A stretch of 64,000 nucleotides of DNA from Bacillus sp. SJS (GTDB lineage: Bacteria; Bacillota; Bacilli; Bacillales; Bacillaceae). The notes under the pieces were generated by a model. That model was not told the DNA's origin. It saw only the letters and a list, made by a program, of their open reading frames with translations, and did not search any database. The translations under genes were made by a program, and so were the position numbers. Below, in pieces: positions 52,139 to 62,618 of the stretch. The stretch's first letter is position 1, and every line of letters starts with the position of its first letter. The stretch is taken from the NCBI RefSeq assembly GCF_000732485.2, contig NZ_JAQV02000024.1, forward strand, positions 62,001 to 126,000, read 5' to 3'.

Positions 52139-52168
52139 AAAAACCCGGAAAGGATTTTCCGGGTTTTT
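52139..52168 (+). terminator. Terminator of the MBL-fold gene
   Basis: AAAAACCCGGAAA and TTTCCGGGTTTTT arms form a 13-bp stem with a 4-base loop. Confidence 0.92.
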
Positions 52169-52217
52169 ATTATGAAATAAGGATCATAAACCTTTCACCA
52201 TTGCAGATTAAAGCTAC

Positions 52218-52245
52218 CAGCAGCGGGACAGTTGAGTCCCCTGCA
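52218..52245. repeat. Remnant of the dispersed GC-rich repeat
   Basis: CAGCAGCGGGACAG and TTGAGTCCCCTGCA align with the centre of the elements at 35752 and 47310 (CAGCGGGACAGGTGAGACCCCGCAG). Only about 28 bases are preserved, between convergent genes. Confidence 0.5.
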
Positions 52246-52357
52246 TGGCAGCCTGGATCACTTGACCTGCCTGCACCTATTTGCAAACACCTTCTTTAAG
52301 CTGGGCGAGTTTAAATAAGCATTGTAAAAAATGAAAAGACGCAGCCCCTTTTTGACC

Positions 52358-53071
52358 CTATACCGCTTCCCCGCCAGCTTTATCTTGACGAAGAATTGTT
52401 TTTCCAGTTGTCTTTTTACTTGACCGCTCTTTATTTTCCAGTCTCCTTGCCACAATGGATAAGGTGTAATTAACGGCAAAATACAATAGGGCTGTAAGAA
52501 GGAAAATTGGAATCAAGTAGTTCACATTTTTCCCATTAATAATCTGAGCGTTATGGAGAAGCTCTGGCATGGCTATGACCACCGCAAGAGACGTATCCTT
52601 TAACAGAGAAATGAACTGGCTCACAATAGGGGGAACCATTCTTCTCAGTGCTTGAGGAAGAATGATATGCCACATGGTTTGCATCCAGCTTAAACCCGAA
52701 GCCCTTGATGCTTCAATTTGCCCTTTTTCAATTGAATTCAATCCGCTTCTGACAATTTCCGCCAGCATGGCTGATTCAAAAACAATTAAAGCAACGATCG
52801 CCGCAACAATAACATCAAGCTTAATTCCCACTTCCGGCAGCGCAAAATACGTAAAGAAAATAATGAGCAGCAGCGGCAGATTCCGTATCGTTTCAACCCA
52901 AACAATAACGAGCTGAGAAACAACTGGAATTTTAGCATATCTCAGGATGCCGAGCACGCTGCCGATTATAAAGCTGAATATGATTGCAATCAAGGCCATG
53001 AGCAGTGTGTTGAGAAGGCCTGCGAGCAAATAGTTTATGTTTCCGATTGAATAGGCTCCGATAAAATCCAT
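52358..53071 (-). CDS. glnP: Glutamine ABC transporter permease GlnP
   Basis: Membrane subunit of 237 residues with about five helices and the polar amino-acid permease signature: the EAA loop GQIEASRASGLSWMQTMWHIILPQALRRMVPP. Last gene of the glnQ-glnH-glnM-glnP operon, with the same order as in B. subtilis. Pairs with GlnM to import glutamine. The basic C-terminal tail (ERSSKKTTGKTILRQDKAGG) is longer than usual. Confidence 0.92.
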   Translation of the reverse strand: MDFIGAYSIGNINYLLAGLLNTLLMALIAIIFSFIIGSVLGILRYAKIPVVSQLVIVWVETIRNLPLLLIIFFTYFALPEVGIKLDVIVAAIVALIVFESAMLAEIVRSGLNSIEKGQIEASRASGLSWMQTMWHIILPQALRRMVPPIVSQFISLLKDTSLAVVIAMPELLHNAQIINGKNVNYLIPIFLLTALLYFAVNYTLSIVARRLENKERSSKKTTGKTILRQDKAGGEAV

Positions 53072-53085
53072 AAGTTGCTCCCTCC

Positions 53086-53739
53086 TTATCCGCTAACCGC
53101 AAGCCGGCGTTCCAGGTATCCGACAAAAATACTCAGCGGGATTGTCAGTACGAGATAGAACATCGCGACAAAAATATACGTATCAAAAATCACGTACGTT
53201 TTCGATGCAACCGAATCTCCGAAGTACATTAAATCCAGTCCTGTTATCACTCCAAGTATGGAGGAATTTTTGACGAGATTAATAAATTGATTTCCAAGGG
53301 GCGGAATAACAATTTTGATTGCCTGCGGCAAAATGACATACCTCATCGCCTGAATATAAGTAAGCCCTGATGACCTTGCCGCTTCCATTTGTCCCTTTGA
53401 AACGGACTGGATTCCAGCTCTAACAGCTTCCGCTATAAAAGCAGCTGTATAAATCGTCAGCGCCACCGTCCCGGATTGGTAGCCATTCAGTTTAAATCCA
53501 AGGCCAGGCAAACCGTAGAAAAAGAAAAAAGCAATTAAAATCAGCGGAATGTTCCGGACAAATTCGACGTAAGCCGTTCCCGCAGCACTTAAGACCTTCA
53601 TTGGAGATATTCTCATAACGGCAATGATGACCCCGAGAATAAAACTGCAGATAAGAGCGATCACACTTGTCTTAACCGTATTTCCGAAGCCTTGCAAATA
53701 TACATCCAAATTATCGATTAGTATGGTGAAGTCGAGCAT
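53086..53739 (-). CDS. glnM: Glutamine ABC transporter permease GlnM
   Basis: Permease of 217 residues with five helices; EAA loop GQMEAARSSGLTYIQAMRYVILPQAIKIVIPP. It lies 14 bases before glnP and 61 after glnH. Homologous to GlnP, with which it forms the translocation pore. Confidence 0.92.
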   Translation of the reverse strand: MLDFTILIDNLDVYLQGFGNTVKTSVIALICSFILGVIIAVMRISPMKVLSAAGTAYVEFVRNIPLILIAFFFFYGLPGLGFKLNGYQSGTVALTIYTAAFIAEAVRAGIQSVSKGQMEAARSSGLTYIQAMRYVILPQAIKIVIPPLGNQFINLVKNSSILGVITGLDLMYFGDSVASKTYVIFDTYIFVAMFYLVLTIPLSIFVGYLERRLAVSG

Positions 53740-53800
53740 GAAGGTCTCCTTTCAAGCAGAAGATGGATGAGCAGGAAGCCCACCCATCACGCTTAAACTC

Positions 53801-54604
53801 CTATTCTTCTTTGATCCATTTTTGCTTGATTTTGTCATACTCTCCGCTGTCCTTAAGTTCCTTAAGGAAGTCATTAACATACGTCGTGAACTCATCGTCA
53901 CCCTTAACAATTGCGATTCCATAAGGCTCATCTGTGAATGGTTCGCCTGCCAATTCATAATTGGAATCCTGTGCAGCCATTCCGTAAAGAATGGAGTTAT
54001 CTGTAGTCAGCGTATCTCCCTGACCCGATTTCAATGCGGTGAACGCTTCTGCATAGTTCTCAAATTCAAGAACCTCTGCATCAGGAGCTTTCTCTTTAAC
54101 ATTCGCTACAGAAGTAGACCCTTTAACAGCTAAAACCTTTTTGCCTTTCAAATCTTCTACACTCTTAATATCACTGCCTTTTTTTACAAGAAGAGACTGT
54201 CCTGCTTCAAAATACACATCTGAGAAGTTCACTTCTTTTTTACGGTCTTCCGTAATCGTCATCGTCGCAATGATCGCGTCAATGTCGCCATTTTGAAGCA
54301 TTTGCACACGCGTTTTCGATGTAACCTCTTTTAGCTCAATCTTGCTTTCATCTCCAAGAATTTTTTTCGCCAAAGCTTTTGCTACATCAATATCGAACCC
54401 TTCAACCTTTCCGCTTGCCGCATCCTTATATCCGAACAGGTTCGTATCGTATTTCACTCCGACGACGAGTTTTCCACGGTCTTTAATTGCTTCAAGTGTA
54501 TTTTTCTTTTCCGATCCTGATGAGCCGCTGCTCCCGCACCCCGCAGCAAGTGCAAGTACAACAATCAGCAGTGCGCTAAGAAACCATCTAGCCTGTTTTT
54601 TCAT
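53801..54604 (-). CDS. glnH: Glutamine-binding lipoprotein GlnH
   Basis: Binding protein of 267 residues with lipobox LALAAGC. The type II SBP fold is marked by LVVGVKYDTNLFGYKD, EGFDIDVAKALAKKILGD and NGDIDAIIATMTITEDRKKE with FSDVYFEAGQSLLVKK. These blocks bind the alpha-carboxyl and amino groups of polar amino acids. Glutamine specificity is inferred from gene order (glnQHMP); glutamate is possible. Confidence 0.93.
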   Translation of the reverse strand: MKKQARWFLSALLIVVLALAAGCGSSGSSGSEKKNTLEAIKDRGKLVVGVKYDTNLFGYKDAASGKVEGFDIDVAKALAKKILGDESKIELKEVTSKTRVQMLQNGDIDAIIATMTITEDRKKEVNFSDVYFEAGQSLLVKKGSDIKSVEDLKGKKVLAVKGSTSVANVKEKAPDAEVLEFENYAEAFTALKSGQGDTLTTDNSILYGMAAQDSNYELAGEPFTDEPYGIAIVKGDDEFTTYVNDFLKELKDSGEYDKIKQKWIKEE

Positions 54605-54623
54605 CCAGCATTCCCCCTGTGTA

Positions 54624-55352
54624 TTAATGATTTAAAATCCTGCTTAGAAACACTTTTGCCCGTTCTTCTTTCGGATTAGTAAAAAACTCATCCGGCTCGC
54701 TATCAACCAAAATGTGTCCATGGTCCATAAATACAATCCGGTTGGCTACTTCTCGGGCAAAGCCCATTTCATGGGTAACCACGACCATCGTCATGCCATC
54801 CTTGGCGAGTGTCTTCATGACATCCAGCACTTCGCCGATCATCTCCGGATCCAACGCGGAAGTCGGTTCATCAAATAGCATAATGTTCGGCTTCATCGCA
54901 AGACCTCTGGCAATCGCTACCCGCTGCTGCTGTCCCCCCGACAACTGAGCAGGGTAAGAGTCAGCCTTGTCAGGAATCCCGACCTTTTCCAAATAATACA
55001 TCGCTGTTTTCTTCGCCTCTTCATCGGAAACCCTGAGTGCTTTTCTTGGAGCGAGCGTAATGTTTTCCAAAACAGTCCGATGAGGGTAAAGATTGAAGTG
55101 CTGAAACACCATCCCGATGTTTTTCCGAAGCTCATTGATTTTGACCTTCTTGTCATGAACAGGCTCCTTGTTCACAACCAGCTCGCCATCTGTAATAGTT
55201 TCCAGACGGTTGATGCACCTGAGCATCGTGCTTTTGCCAGAACCGGAAGGCCCGACGACGACGACGACCTCTCCTTCAGCGACCTCAAGATTGATATCGG
55301 TCAGTACTTGGAAATCTCCAAAATGCTTATTAACCTTTCGAAAAGAAATCAA
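54624..55352 (-). CDS. glnQ: Glutamine ABC transporter ATPase GlnQ
   Basis: ATPase of 242 residues, near-identical in layout to B. subtilis GlnQ. Walker A is [10 protein letters not shown], the Q-loop [12 protein letters not shown], the signature [16 protein letters not shown], Walker [13 protein letters not shown], and the H-loop VVTHEMGF. It starts with TTG 55352 after GGGGGTG. First gene of the operon. A degenerate TnrA-like box (55506-55522) about 150 bases upstream could link it to nitrogen control. Confidence 0.95.
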   Translation of the reverse strand: MISFRKVNKHFGDFQVLTDINLEVAEGEVVVVVGPSGSGKSTMLRCINRLETITDGELVVNKEPVHDKKVKINELRKNIGMVFQHFNLYPHRTVLENITLAPRKALRVSDEEAKKTAMYYLEKVGIPDKADSYPAQLSGGQQQRVAIARGLAMKPNIMLFDEPTSALDPEMIGEVLDVMKTLAKDGMTMVVVTHEMGFAREVANRIVFMDHGHILVDSEPDEFFTNPKEERAKVFLSRILNH

Positions 55353-55505
55353 TCCTGCACCCCCTTATGCTTGTATGTATGCGGCTCAGGTTTTAAGCCT
55401 GCTGCTCCCAAAAAATATGAATTTTCTGACTTGAGTAATAATAATTCCATTAAATTTCCTATTTTCCTGCCTTAACTGACAAAATTCTTATTTTTTTGTA
55501 TAAAC

Positions 55506-55522
55506 TGTAAGAAAATCTCCCT
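55506..55522. promoter_or_regulatory. Degenerate TnrA-like site upstream of glnQ
   Basis: TGTAAGAAAATCTCCCT fits TGTNANAWWWTNTNACA except at two fixed positions in the right half. glnQHMP belongs to the TnrA regulon in B. subtilis as far as I recall. It lies next to the upstream terminator, so it is only a candidate. Confidence 0.3.
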
Positions 55523-55552
55523 AAAAAAAAGACTTGCAGATTATGCAAAGTC
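55523..55552 (-). terminator. Terminator of the 114-residue exported protein gene
   Basis: Minus-strand GACTT-GCA and TGC-AAGTC arms, with one bulged base, are followed by eight Ts. Confidence 0.8.
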
Positions 55553-55897
55553 CTACTTCTCGACACGATATCTTAAATAATTAAAATTGGCGGTTGGAAT
55601 CTCTTTAACTGTGCTTCCATCTTCACTTTTAAAGATTTCAAATTCCTGATACGTTTCCACTTTATAGGCAATCCCATCATCCATGACCTGCTTCGTTCCT
55701 ACAAGCTTGTTTTCCAAATCATACGGATCTTCTGCTGCTCCGGCAGCCTTGCCTTGAACGGAAATAGTCTCTTCCCCGCTAAGCATAACCGGACTATGAG
55801 TCTCTTCATTCCTGACATCCCAGGAGCTCATATAAACAGAAGCTCCGATGATGCAAACCGCCATCACTGCCGGCCAAAAGCTCTTTTTCAGGCTCAT
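55553..55897 (-). CDS. Exported or membrane-anchored protein of unknown function
   Basis: Protein of 114 residues with an N-terminal hydrophobic segment (KSFWPAVMAVCIIGASVYMS) that is a signal anchor or signal peptide. The remaining 85 residues are acidic and beta-rich (MDDGIAYKVETYQEFEIFKS, then EDGSTVKEIPTANFNYLRY). No family recognised. ATG 55897 has a modest upstream site (AGAGGATC region). Its own terminator follows. Confidence 0.65.
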   Translation of the reverse strand: MSLKKSFWPAVMAVCIIGASVYMSSWDVRNEETHSPVMLSGEETISVQGKAAGAAEDPYDLENKLVGTKQVMDDGIAYKVETYQEFEIFKSEDGSTVKEIPTANFNYLRYRVEK

Positions 55898-55958
55898 AAG
55901 AGGATCTCTCCCACTGTCTTTTTTATTAATCTATTCAGATGAAGACTAAAACATGTCC

Positions 55959-55992
55959 AAAAAAGCCGCAAATCCAAATGGATTTGCGGCTT
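55959..55992 (-). terminator. Terminator of the PE-rich lipoprotein gene
   Basis: The perfect 13-bp arms AAGCCGCAAATCC and GGATTTGCGGCTT with a 4-base loop are followed by TTTT on the minus strand. Confidence 0.9.
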
Positions 55993-55995
55993 CTA

Positions 55996-56640
55996 TTAAT
56001 TCAGAATGGTTTCTGTTCCTTCTCCATTGCCCTCATCACGGTATTCAATTGCTTTCCCATCATCAGTTTTATGATAGATGCGGAAACGTTCCACCGTATT
56101 TTCGGGAGTATAGTAAATGAAGATTTGCGATTCAAGTTTGCCTGCTTTAATAGCTTCTACATCCGGATCTGCAGCAGCTGATTTATATCCATCCTGCGGC
56201 ATGTAATCGTAGCGAAGCGCTTTGCCGTCTTCAGTTGTCACTTCAACCGGCTGTGTGTTTTGCAGAACGTCCTCGGCTTCTTCTTTTGTTAAACCAATAG
56301 AAATTTCATCTCTCATTTCGAAAGGAGAAACGTAATGTGTATCCTCTTCTTGAGCAGGTTCCTCTGCAGGTTCATCCTGTGCGGGCTCTTTCGTCTCAGC
56401 AGCTGTATCCCCGTCCGCCGGTGCTGATGGCTCTTCCTGTTCAGGAGCCGGTTCTTCTGGCGTCGTTTCCTGATCTGGTTTTTCCTCTTTAGCCGGTTCT
56501 TCTGTTACATCATTTTGCGCAGGTTCTTGTTCATTCTCTGCGGCTGGTACAGCTCTTTTCTCGCTTGCTCCCTGTGATTGGCAGCCTGCAGCGAAAACAA
56601 GCATGATGGCTGCTGCTAATGTAATGATCTGCTTGAACAT
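55996..56640 (-). CDS. Lipoprotein with Pro/Glu-rich spacer
   Basis: Protein of 214 residues. The lipobox VFAAGC (Cys19) anchors it outside the membrane. Residues about 35-105 are a disordered Glu/Pro/Ala-rich spacer with repeated EEPA and PAQ units. The C-terminal domain (about 110-214: FEMRDEISIGLTKEEAEDVL, YDYMPQDGYKS, IFIYYTPENTVERFRIY) is small and beta-rich, loosely like BLA/SmpA-type lipoprotein domains with a GLTKEEAEDVL motif. Function unknown. Confidence 0.7.
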   Translation of the reverse strand: MFKQIITLAAAIMLVFAAGCQSQGASEKRAVPAAENEQEPAQNDVTEEPAKEEKPDQETTPEEPAPEQEEPSAPADGDTAAETKEPAQDEPAEEPAQEEDTHYVSPFEMRDEISIGLTKEEAEDVLQNTQPVEVTTEDGKALRYDYMPQDGYKSAAADPDVEAIKAGKLESQIFIYYTPENTVERFRIYHKTDDGKAIEYRDEGNGEGTETILN

Positions 56641-56850
56641 GATGGATAATACCTCCCAAGTTAAAATTCCATTGATAATGTTACCATAAAATAATGAAAT
56701 AGAGGAAAATCATTGAAGAACTTTCATTGAATTTGTCGAAACATCGCAGCATAAGGTTTCATTTATGTAACAATTAAATTCAAAAGTAAATAGCTGGCCA
56801 GACAAATTCTTGGATGAAGAAAATCCGTATCCGTTTTATCAAACTAATTC

Positions 56851-57294
56851 TCATTTTCTCAGAATCATATCAAGATGGGGAATCCCATCCTCCAAATAGG
56901 TATCTGTCACAGCTTCAAATCCAAAGGATCCGTAAAAGTTTCTCAAGTACTCCTGTGCCTGTATCTTAACGGAGGATCCTGTATGAACTTTTCCGATGAA
57001 TTCCAATGCATGATTCATTAATTGCGCAGCTAAACCTTGTCCTCTGTATTCTGCTTTCACCAATACACGTCCAATGGATGCTTCTTCGAAAGAAATACCA
57101 GGTGGAAGCAGTCTTGCGTAAGCTGCAATCGTTCCGTTTATTTCATAATATAGGTGGCAGGAATGCAAATCTTTTCCGTCCGCCTCAAGATAAGGACAGT
57201 TCTGTTCTACTACAAACACCTGCGTTCTCTCTTTTAAAATCGAATAAAGTTCCTGGGTCGTCAGTTCATTAAATCGTTTTATTACCCATCCCAC
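56851..57294 (-). CDS. ElaA-family GNAT acetyltransferase
   Basis: Protein of 147 residues. ElaA hallmarks are LYSILKERTQVFVVEQNCPY near the start, YARLLPPGISFEEASIGRVL with VKAEYRGQGLAAQLMNHALE (acetyl-CoA loop RGQGLA), and IQAQEYLRNFYGSFGF. The substrate of this family is unknown. It is 14 bases downstream of the YdjM-family gene and probably co-transcribed with it. Confidence 0.92.
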   Translation of the reverse strand: MGWVIKRFNELTTQELYSILKERTQVFVVEQNCPYLEADGKDLHSCHLYYEINGTIAAYARLLPPGISFEEASIGRVLVKAEYRGQGLAAQLMNHALEFIGKVHTGSSVKIQAQEYLRNFYGSFGFEAVTDTYLEDGIPHLDMILRK

Positions 57295-57308
57295 TGGCTG
57301 TCACCTCA

Positions 57309-57935
57309 TTAAAATTCTTTTTTGGAAAAAGGCTGAAACCACTTGACCCCTTTCCGGTTCACCGGCAGGACTTTCAAGGCAGCGATCAAATGACTGGCAT
57401 ATCCTGCTGCACATGCATAGAAAACACCGGGAACCTGCAAATCCTGCTCCAGGTAATAACCAATAACACAGAAGTAACCAAGACCGACCAGCGAATGCGT
57501 AATGCCCCGATGCGGCTGGCGGGAAGCAGCTGAAATATAGAGGCCCATCATGATGATCCAGATTTCATTCATGACAATACCGGCACCCGCTATAACAATG
57601 CCCGTCATTAAAAGAATGGTTCTCTTTTTCATAAAAATTCTTGGGAGAGCAATTAAACCTGCACCAATCATCATTCCGATCCATTGTTCTGTTCCTCTTT
57701 CTGTAAACGCACTATCACTTGCCAGGAGAATCCCAATTAGAGCCAGCAGCCCGTAAATCCATTTCCTCGAGGTAATGGTGTTTGAAAGCTTTCCGTTTAC
57801 ATCCAAATCAGGTACAAGTCCGGATAGCACCCCAATCCCTATTAAAGATGCAGCAGTCATTGGATCTGCGTGCTGCGTATACGCGACAGCCATTCCAGCT
57901 GCGCCGCCTATAAAAGCATGTGAACTTCCCCTCAT
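57309..57935 (-). CDS. YdjM-family membrane-bound metal-dependent hydrolase
   Basis: About 208 residues with several hydrophobic helices. The N-terminal SSHAFIGGAAGMAVAY and GVLSGLVPDLDVNGKLSN, with HRGITHSLVGL later, carry the histidines and aspartates of the YdjM/DUF457 family, distantly related to phospholipase C-like metal hydrolases. Three consecutive in-frame ATGs (57935-57941) make the start uncertain. B. subtilis YfhP and YvsG are of this type. Co-directional with the ElaA gene. Confidence 0.82.
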   Translation of the reverse strand: MRGSSHAFIGGAAGMAVAYTQHADPMTAASLIGIGVLSGLVPDLDVNGKLSNTITSRKWIYGLLALIGILLASDSAFTERGTEQWIGMMIGAGLIALPRIFMKKRTILLMTGIVIAGAGIVMNEIWIIMMGLYISAASRQPHRGITHSLVGLGYFCVIGYYLEQDLQVPGVFYACAAGYASHLIAALKVLPVNRKGVKWFQPFSKKEF

Positions 57936-58053
57936 CATCATTCCGCCTATTCTAGCTGTTATGTAGTTCCTCAATCATTATAGCAAACATACGCTCGCAT
58001 CTATAGCTTTTTCTTTGACCTTCTAGAGAATTTGGATTATACTATTGTTCTGT

Positions 58054-58127
58054 GTCCCAGTAGCTCAGCAGGATAGAGCGACAGCCTCCTAAGCTGTAGG
58101 CCGTGAGTTCGAATCTCGCCTGGGACG
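58054..58127 (+). tRNA. tRNA-Arg (anticodon CCU)
   Basis: Seventy-four bases fold as a complete cloverleaf: acceptor GTCCCAG with CTGGGAC, D-stem GCTC/GAGC, anticodon stem ACAGC/GCTGT around loop CTCCTAA (anticodon CCT at 58088-58090), and T-arm GTGAG-TTCGAAT-CTCGC. The CCA end is not encoded. Reads AGG codons. A strong palindromic terminator follows. Confidence 0.96.
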
Positions 58128-58133
58128 TCTAAC

Positions 58134-58178
58134 AAAAAAAGCCTGGCATCCCTTGTACAAGGGATGCCAGGCTTTTTT
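58134..58178. terminator. Palindromic terminator after tRNA-Arg
   Basis: GCCTGGCATCCCTTG and CAAGGGATGCCAGGC form a perfect stem with almost no loop, flanked by seven As and six Ts. It can terminate the tRNA on one side and the GbsR-family gene on the other. Confidence 0.92.
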
Positions 58179-58221
58179 GCTGCCAGAATCTTTATCCGTT
58201 CATTGGCTCCGGCAAGATTAG

Positions 58222-58773
58222 TCAGTCTTTATCACTTTGCGGCTTTGGGACATGTTTAAAGATCTCTTCGCTTTCAAAAAATTCAATTAGAGAATCCATC
58301 CAATGATAATATTCAAGCCAGCGTTTCGTCTCAGTCAAAAGCAGGTTCAGCCTGGCTTCAATCTCTTCCGTAAGACCTTCTTCCTCTAAGGCCTCCAGCA
58401 ATTCTCTGCGGATTTTTTTCTCCGTTATTTTATTTCTGCTGACAATTTTACTCCAGTTGGCGGAAAACAAAGAGATAAATGTCTGATAATGATCCTGCTC
58501 CACATTATATTTATCCCGGCGTGCACCCTTTTCAAAAACTTTTTCAGCAATATTCAAATCAAGCATTTCCCTCACAACCTGGCTCATTCGCGTTTTGCTC
58601 ATACCGGTAGCCTGGGATAGCTCATCTAATGTTAATGGTTCCTTATTCAGATAAATAATGCCTAAGACTCTTCCAACTGTTCCGGATACTCCAAAAGCAG
58701 CCATATTTTCAGCAGTTCTTTCAATGAACTGATCCTCAGTGTGTTTAATTTTATTCAGGGCCCTCTCGTTCAT
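58222..58773 (-). CDS. GbsR/MarR-family regulator of osmoprotectant uptake (OpcR-like)
   Basis: Regulator of 183 residues with the winged helix PLTLDELSQATGMSKTRMSQ...LDLNIAEKVFEKGARRDKY, typical of GbsR proteins, and a helical C-terminal half. In B. subtilis, GbsR senses choline and represses opuB and gbsAB, while OpcR represses opuC. Its divergent position next to an opuC-type operon points to the OpcR role. ATG 58773 (MNERALNKIKHTED) has AGAAGGA upstream; an ATG at 58791 does not. Confidence 0.88.
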   Translation of the reverse strand: MNERALNKIKHTEDQFIERTAENMAAFGVSGTVGRVLGIIYLNKEPLTLDELSQATGMSKTRMSQVVREMLDLNIAEKVFEKGARRDKYNVEQDHYQTFISLFSANWSKIVSRNKITEKKIRRELLEALEEEGLTEEIEARLNLLLTETKRWLEYYHWMDSLIEFFESEEIFKHVPKPQSDKD

Positions 58774-58904
58774 TATCCTTCTTCCCTTCATCCAAATACG
58801 AACTCATTTTTTAAAATACCATATTTTCATCTCATATAACATTACTGAAAAATTTAGAATTTTGCCGAAAAAACGAGAAATTATGATTAGTTTTTCCTAT
58901 GTAT

Positions 58905-58930
58905 GGGTATAAACCTTATACCCTATACCC
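58905..58930. promoter_or_regulatory. Candidate operator for the GbsR-family regulator
   Basis: A perfect inverted repeat GGGTATAA-ACC-TTATACCC (58905-58923) is followed by a third half-site TATACCC (58924-58930). It lies midway in the divergent intergenic region, where a regulator could control both itself and the opu operon. Confidence 0.6.
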
Positions 58931-58997
58931 GCCAATATCATGCATTAAAAATTGTACGTAAAGTTCATAAACTTTATATTTTACAAAGTTTACTCTA

Positions 58998-59003
58998 TAA
59001 TAG
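58998..59003 (+). promoter_or_regulatory. Probable -10 element of the opuC operon
   Basis: A consensus TATAAT lies about 135 bases before opuCA. No good -35 is seen (TTTATA at 58973 with a long spacer), which would fit a promoter dependent on osmotic or other activation. Confidence 0.45.
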
Positions 59004-59139
59004 GTTTCATTATACTTAAAATCTTCTTTCTCTTTAAAGCTATTTCTCTCTAGAAACATAAACGGTGCAGGGTTAAATCCAAAAACATTTTCAACAGATC
59101 AAAAAAGACAACAGATTTACTAAACGGAGGTGCAGGCAT

Positions 59140-60282
59140 TTGCTAAAACTAACTAATCTATCAAAAATCTACAAAGGCGGAAAACATGCGGTAAAAGAAA
59201 TAAACCTTGAAATTGAAAAAGGCGAATTCATCTGCTTTATCGGACCAAGCGGCTGCGGTAAAACGACGACGATGAAAATGATTAACCGAATGATCGAACC
59301 TTCAAAAGGAAGCATTTTTATTGAAGGCGAAAACATTTTGGATAAAGATCCTGTTAAGCTCAGACGTGAAATCGGTTACGTGATTCAGCAGATTGGATTA
59401 TTCCCGCATATGACGATTCAGCAGAATATCGTCCTTGTGCCAAAATTGTTAAAATGGCCGGAAGACAAAAAACGAGCCCGGGCCGAAGAACTTCTTAAGC
59501 TTGTTGATATGGGACCTGAATATTTAGACCGCTACCCTCACGAACTGAGCGGAGGGCAGCAGCAGCGGATCGGCGTGCTGCGGGCACTTGCAGCTGATCC
59601 TCCATTGATCCTTATGGATGAACCTTTCGGAGCGCTTGATCCAATTACTCGTGATGCTCTTCAGGAAGAATTTAAGAAGCTTCAGAAGACCTTGCATAAA
59701 ACCATTGTTTTTGTCACCCATGACATGGATGAAGCGATTAAGCTCGCTGACAGGATTGTGATCCTTCGCGATGGAGAAATTGTACAGGTTGGTTCGCCTG
59801 ATGAAATTTTAAGAAATCCAGCGAATGAATTTGTTGAAGAATTTATAGGAAAAGAACGTTTGCTTCAAGCACGCCCGAACCTTGAGCGTGTCGAACAGCT
59901 GATGAATCCGAATCCGATTACGGTTACGACGGACAAAACACTCTCTGATGCCATTCAAATTATGAGGCAGCATCGCGTAGATTCCCTGCTGGTAGTTGGA
60001 GAAAACGGTGTTTTAAAAGGATACATAGACGTTGAATCCATTGACTTTAACCGAAAGACAGCAACCTTCGTTGGCGATGTCCTTAACACTGAAGTATTTA
60101 CTGTTCAAAAAGATACACTGGTTCGGGACACGGTGAGAAAAATCCTAAAAAGAGGGATGAAATATGTCCCTGTTGTCGATGAAAATAAGCGCCTGGTCGG
60201 CATTGTGACCAGAGCGAGCCTGGTGGATATTGTGTATGATTCCATTTGGGGTGACGAGGAAATTCAGGTTGTTTCATCTTAA
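59140..60282 (+). CDS. opuCA: Osmoprotectant ABC transporter ATPase OpuCA
   Basis: ATPase of 380 residues, the length of B. subtilis OpuCA. Walker A GPSGCGKTTTMKMINR, the signature [16 protein letters not shown], Walker B LILMDEPFGALD and the switch VFVTHDMDEA are present. Two C-terminal CBS domains (about 255-310 and 315-370) may sense ionic strength or c-di-AMP in such systems. It starts with TTG 59140 after GGAGGTG. OpuBA is nearly identical, so OpuC is preferred because of the regulator context and cannot be proven here. Confidence 0.93.
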   Translation: MLKLTNLSKIYKGGKHAVKEINLEIEKGEFICFIGPSGCGKTTTMKMINRMIEPSKGSIFIEGENILDKDPVKLRREIGYVIQQIGLFPHMTIQQNIVLVPKLLKWPEDKKRARAEELLKLVDMGPEYLDRYPHELSGGQQQRIGVLRALAADPPLILMDEPFGALDPITRDALQEEFKKLQKTLHKTIVFVTHDMDEAIKLADRIVILRDGEIVQVGSPDEILRNPANEFVEEFIGKERLLQARPNLERVEQLMNPNPITVTTDKTLSDAIQIMRQHRVDSLLVVGENGVLKGYIDVESIDFNRKTATFVGDVLNTEVFTVQKDTLVRDTVRKILKRGMKYVPVVDENKRLVGIVTRASLVDIVYDSIWGDEEIQVVSS

Positions 60283-60300
60283 TAGAAAGGAGGCTTCCGC

Positions 60301-61888
<1,588 letters not shown>

Positions 61889-61905
61889 AATTGGAGGTGT
61901 TTTAC

Positions 61906-62607
61906 ATGAATGTGCTGGAGCAGCTTTGGACGTATTATTCCCAGAATGGAGCCTATGTGCTCCATGAATTTTACCGTCACTTCCTCATGTCTGCCTACGG
62001 GGTATTTTTCGCAGCCATTGTTGGGATTCCCACCGGGATTTTCATTGCCCGATATCGAAAGCTCAGCAAGTGGATTTTTTCCATAACAAATGTCATTCAA
62101 ACGATTCCGGCCCTTGCCATGCTTGCTGTCCTAATGCTTGTAATGGGGCTTGGAGTCAATACAGTCATTCTATCATTATTCTTCTATTCGCTTCTCCCGA
62201 TCATCCGGAATACATATACCGGGATTGTGAGCATCGAAAATGCATATTTAGAATCTGGTAAAGCAATGGGGATGACAAAGCTTCAGATTCTGACGATGGT
62301 CGAATTGCCGCTCTCGCTATCGGTCATCATGGCAGGACTTCGTACTGCACTGGTTATCGCAATCGGGATCACCGCCATCGGAACATTTGTAGGCGCAGGC
62401 GGACTGGGTGACATCATAGTGCGCGGAACAAATGCTACAAACGGGACGGCGATTATATTGGCTGGAGCCATACCGACAGCTTTGATGGCTGTTCTGGCTG
62501 ACTTGCTTTTAGGCTGGCTTGAAAAGGTTCTTTCACCGGCTAAAAAGAAAAAGATATGGAGCAGCGGTTCAGAAAAAACTGCCACTTCAGAAGTCCGTAC
62601 TTCATAA
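61906..62607 (+). CDS. opuCD: Osmoprotectant ABC transporter permease OpuCD
   Basis: Permease of 233 residues similar to OpuCB, with SVFFAAIVGIPTG-type first helices, ALAMLAVLMLVMGLGVNTVI, YLESGKAMGMTKLQILTMVE and GTFVGAGGLGDIIVRG. ATG 61906 follows GGAGGTG. Last gene of the operon; a long hairpin follows. Confidence 0.93.
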   Translation: MNVLEQLWTYYSQNGAYVLHEFYRHFLMSAYGVFFAAIVGIPTGIFIARYRKLSKWIFSITNVIQTIPALAMLAVLMLVMGLGVNTVILSLFFYSLLPIIRNTYTGIVSIENAYLESGKAMGMTKLQILTMVELPLSLSVIMAGLRTALVIAIGITAIGTFVGAGGLGDIIVRGTNATNGTAIILAGAIPTALMAVLADLLLGWLEKVLSPAKKKKIWSSGSEKTATSEVRTS

Positions 62608-62618
62608 TTGGCATAAAC

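Noticed and set aside
58054-58178. tRNA-Arg as a phage or island attachment site
   Set aside because: No integrase, no direct repeat of the tRNA 3' end in the window, and ordinary housekeeping genes on both sides.
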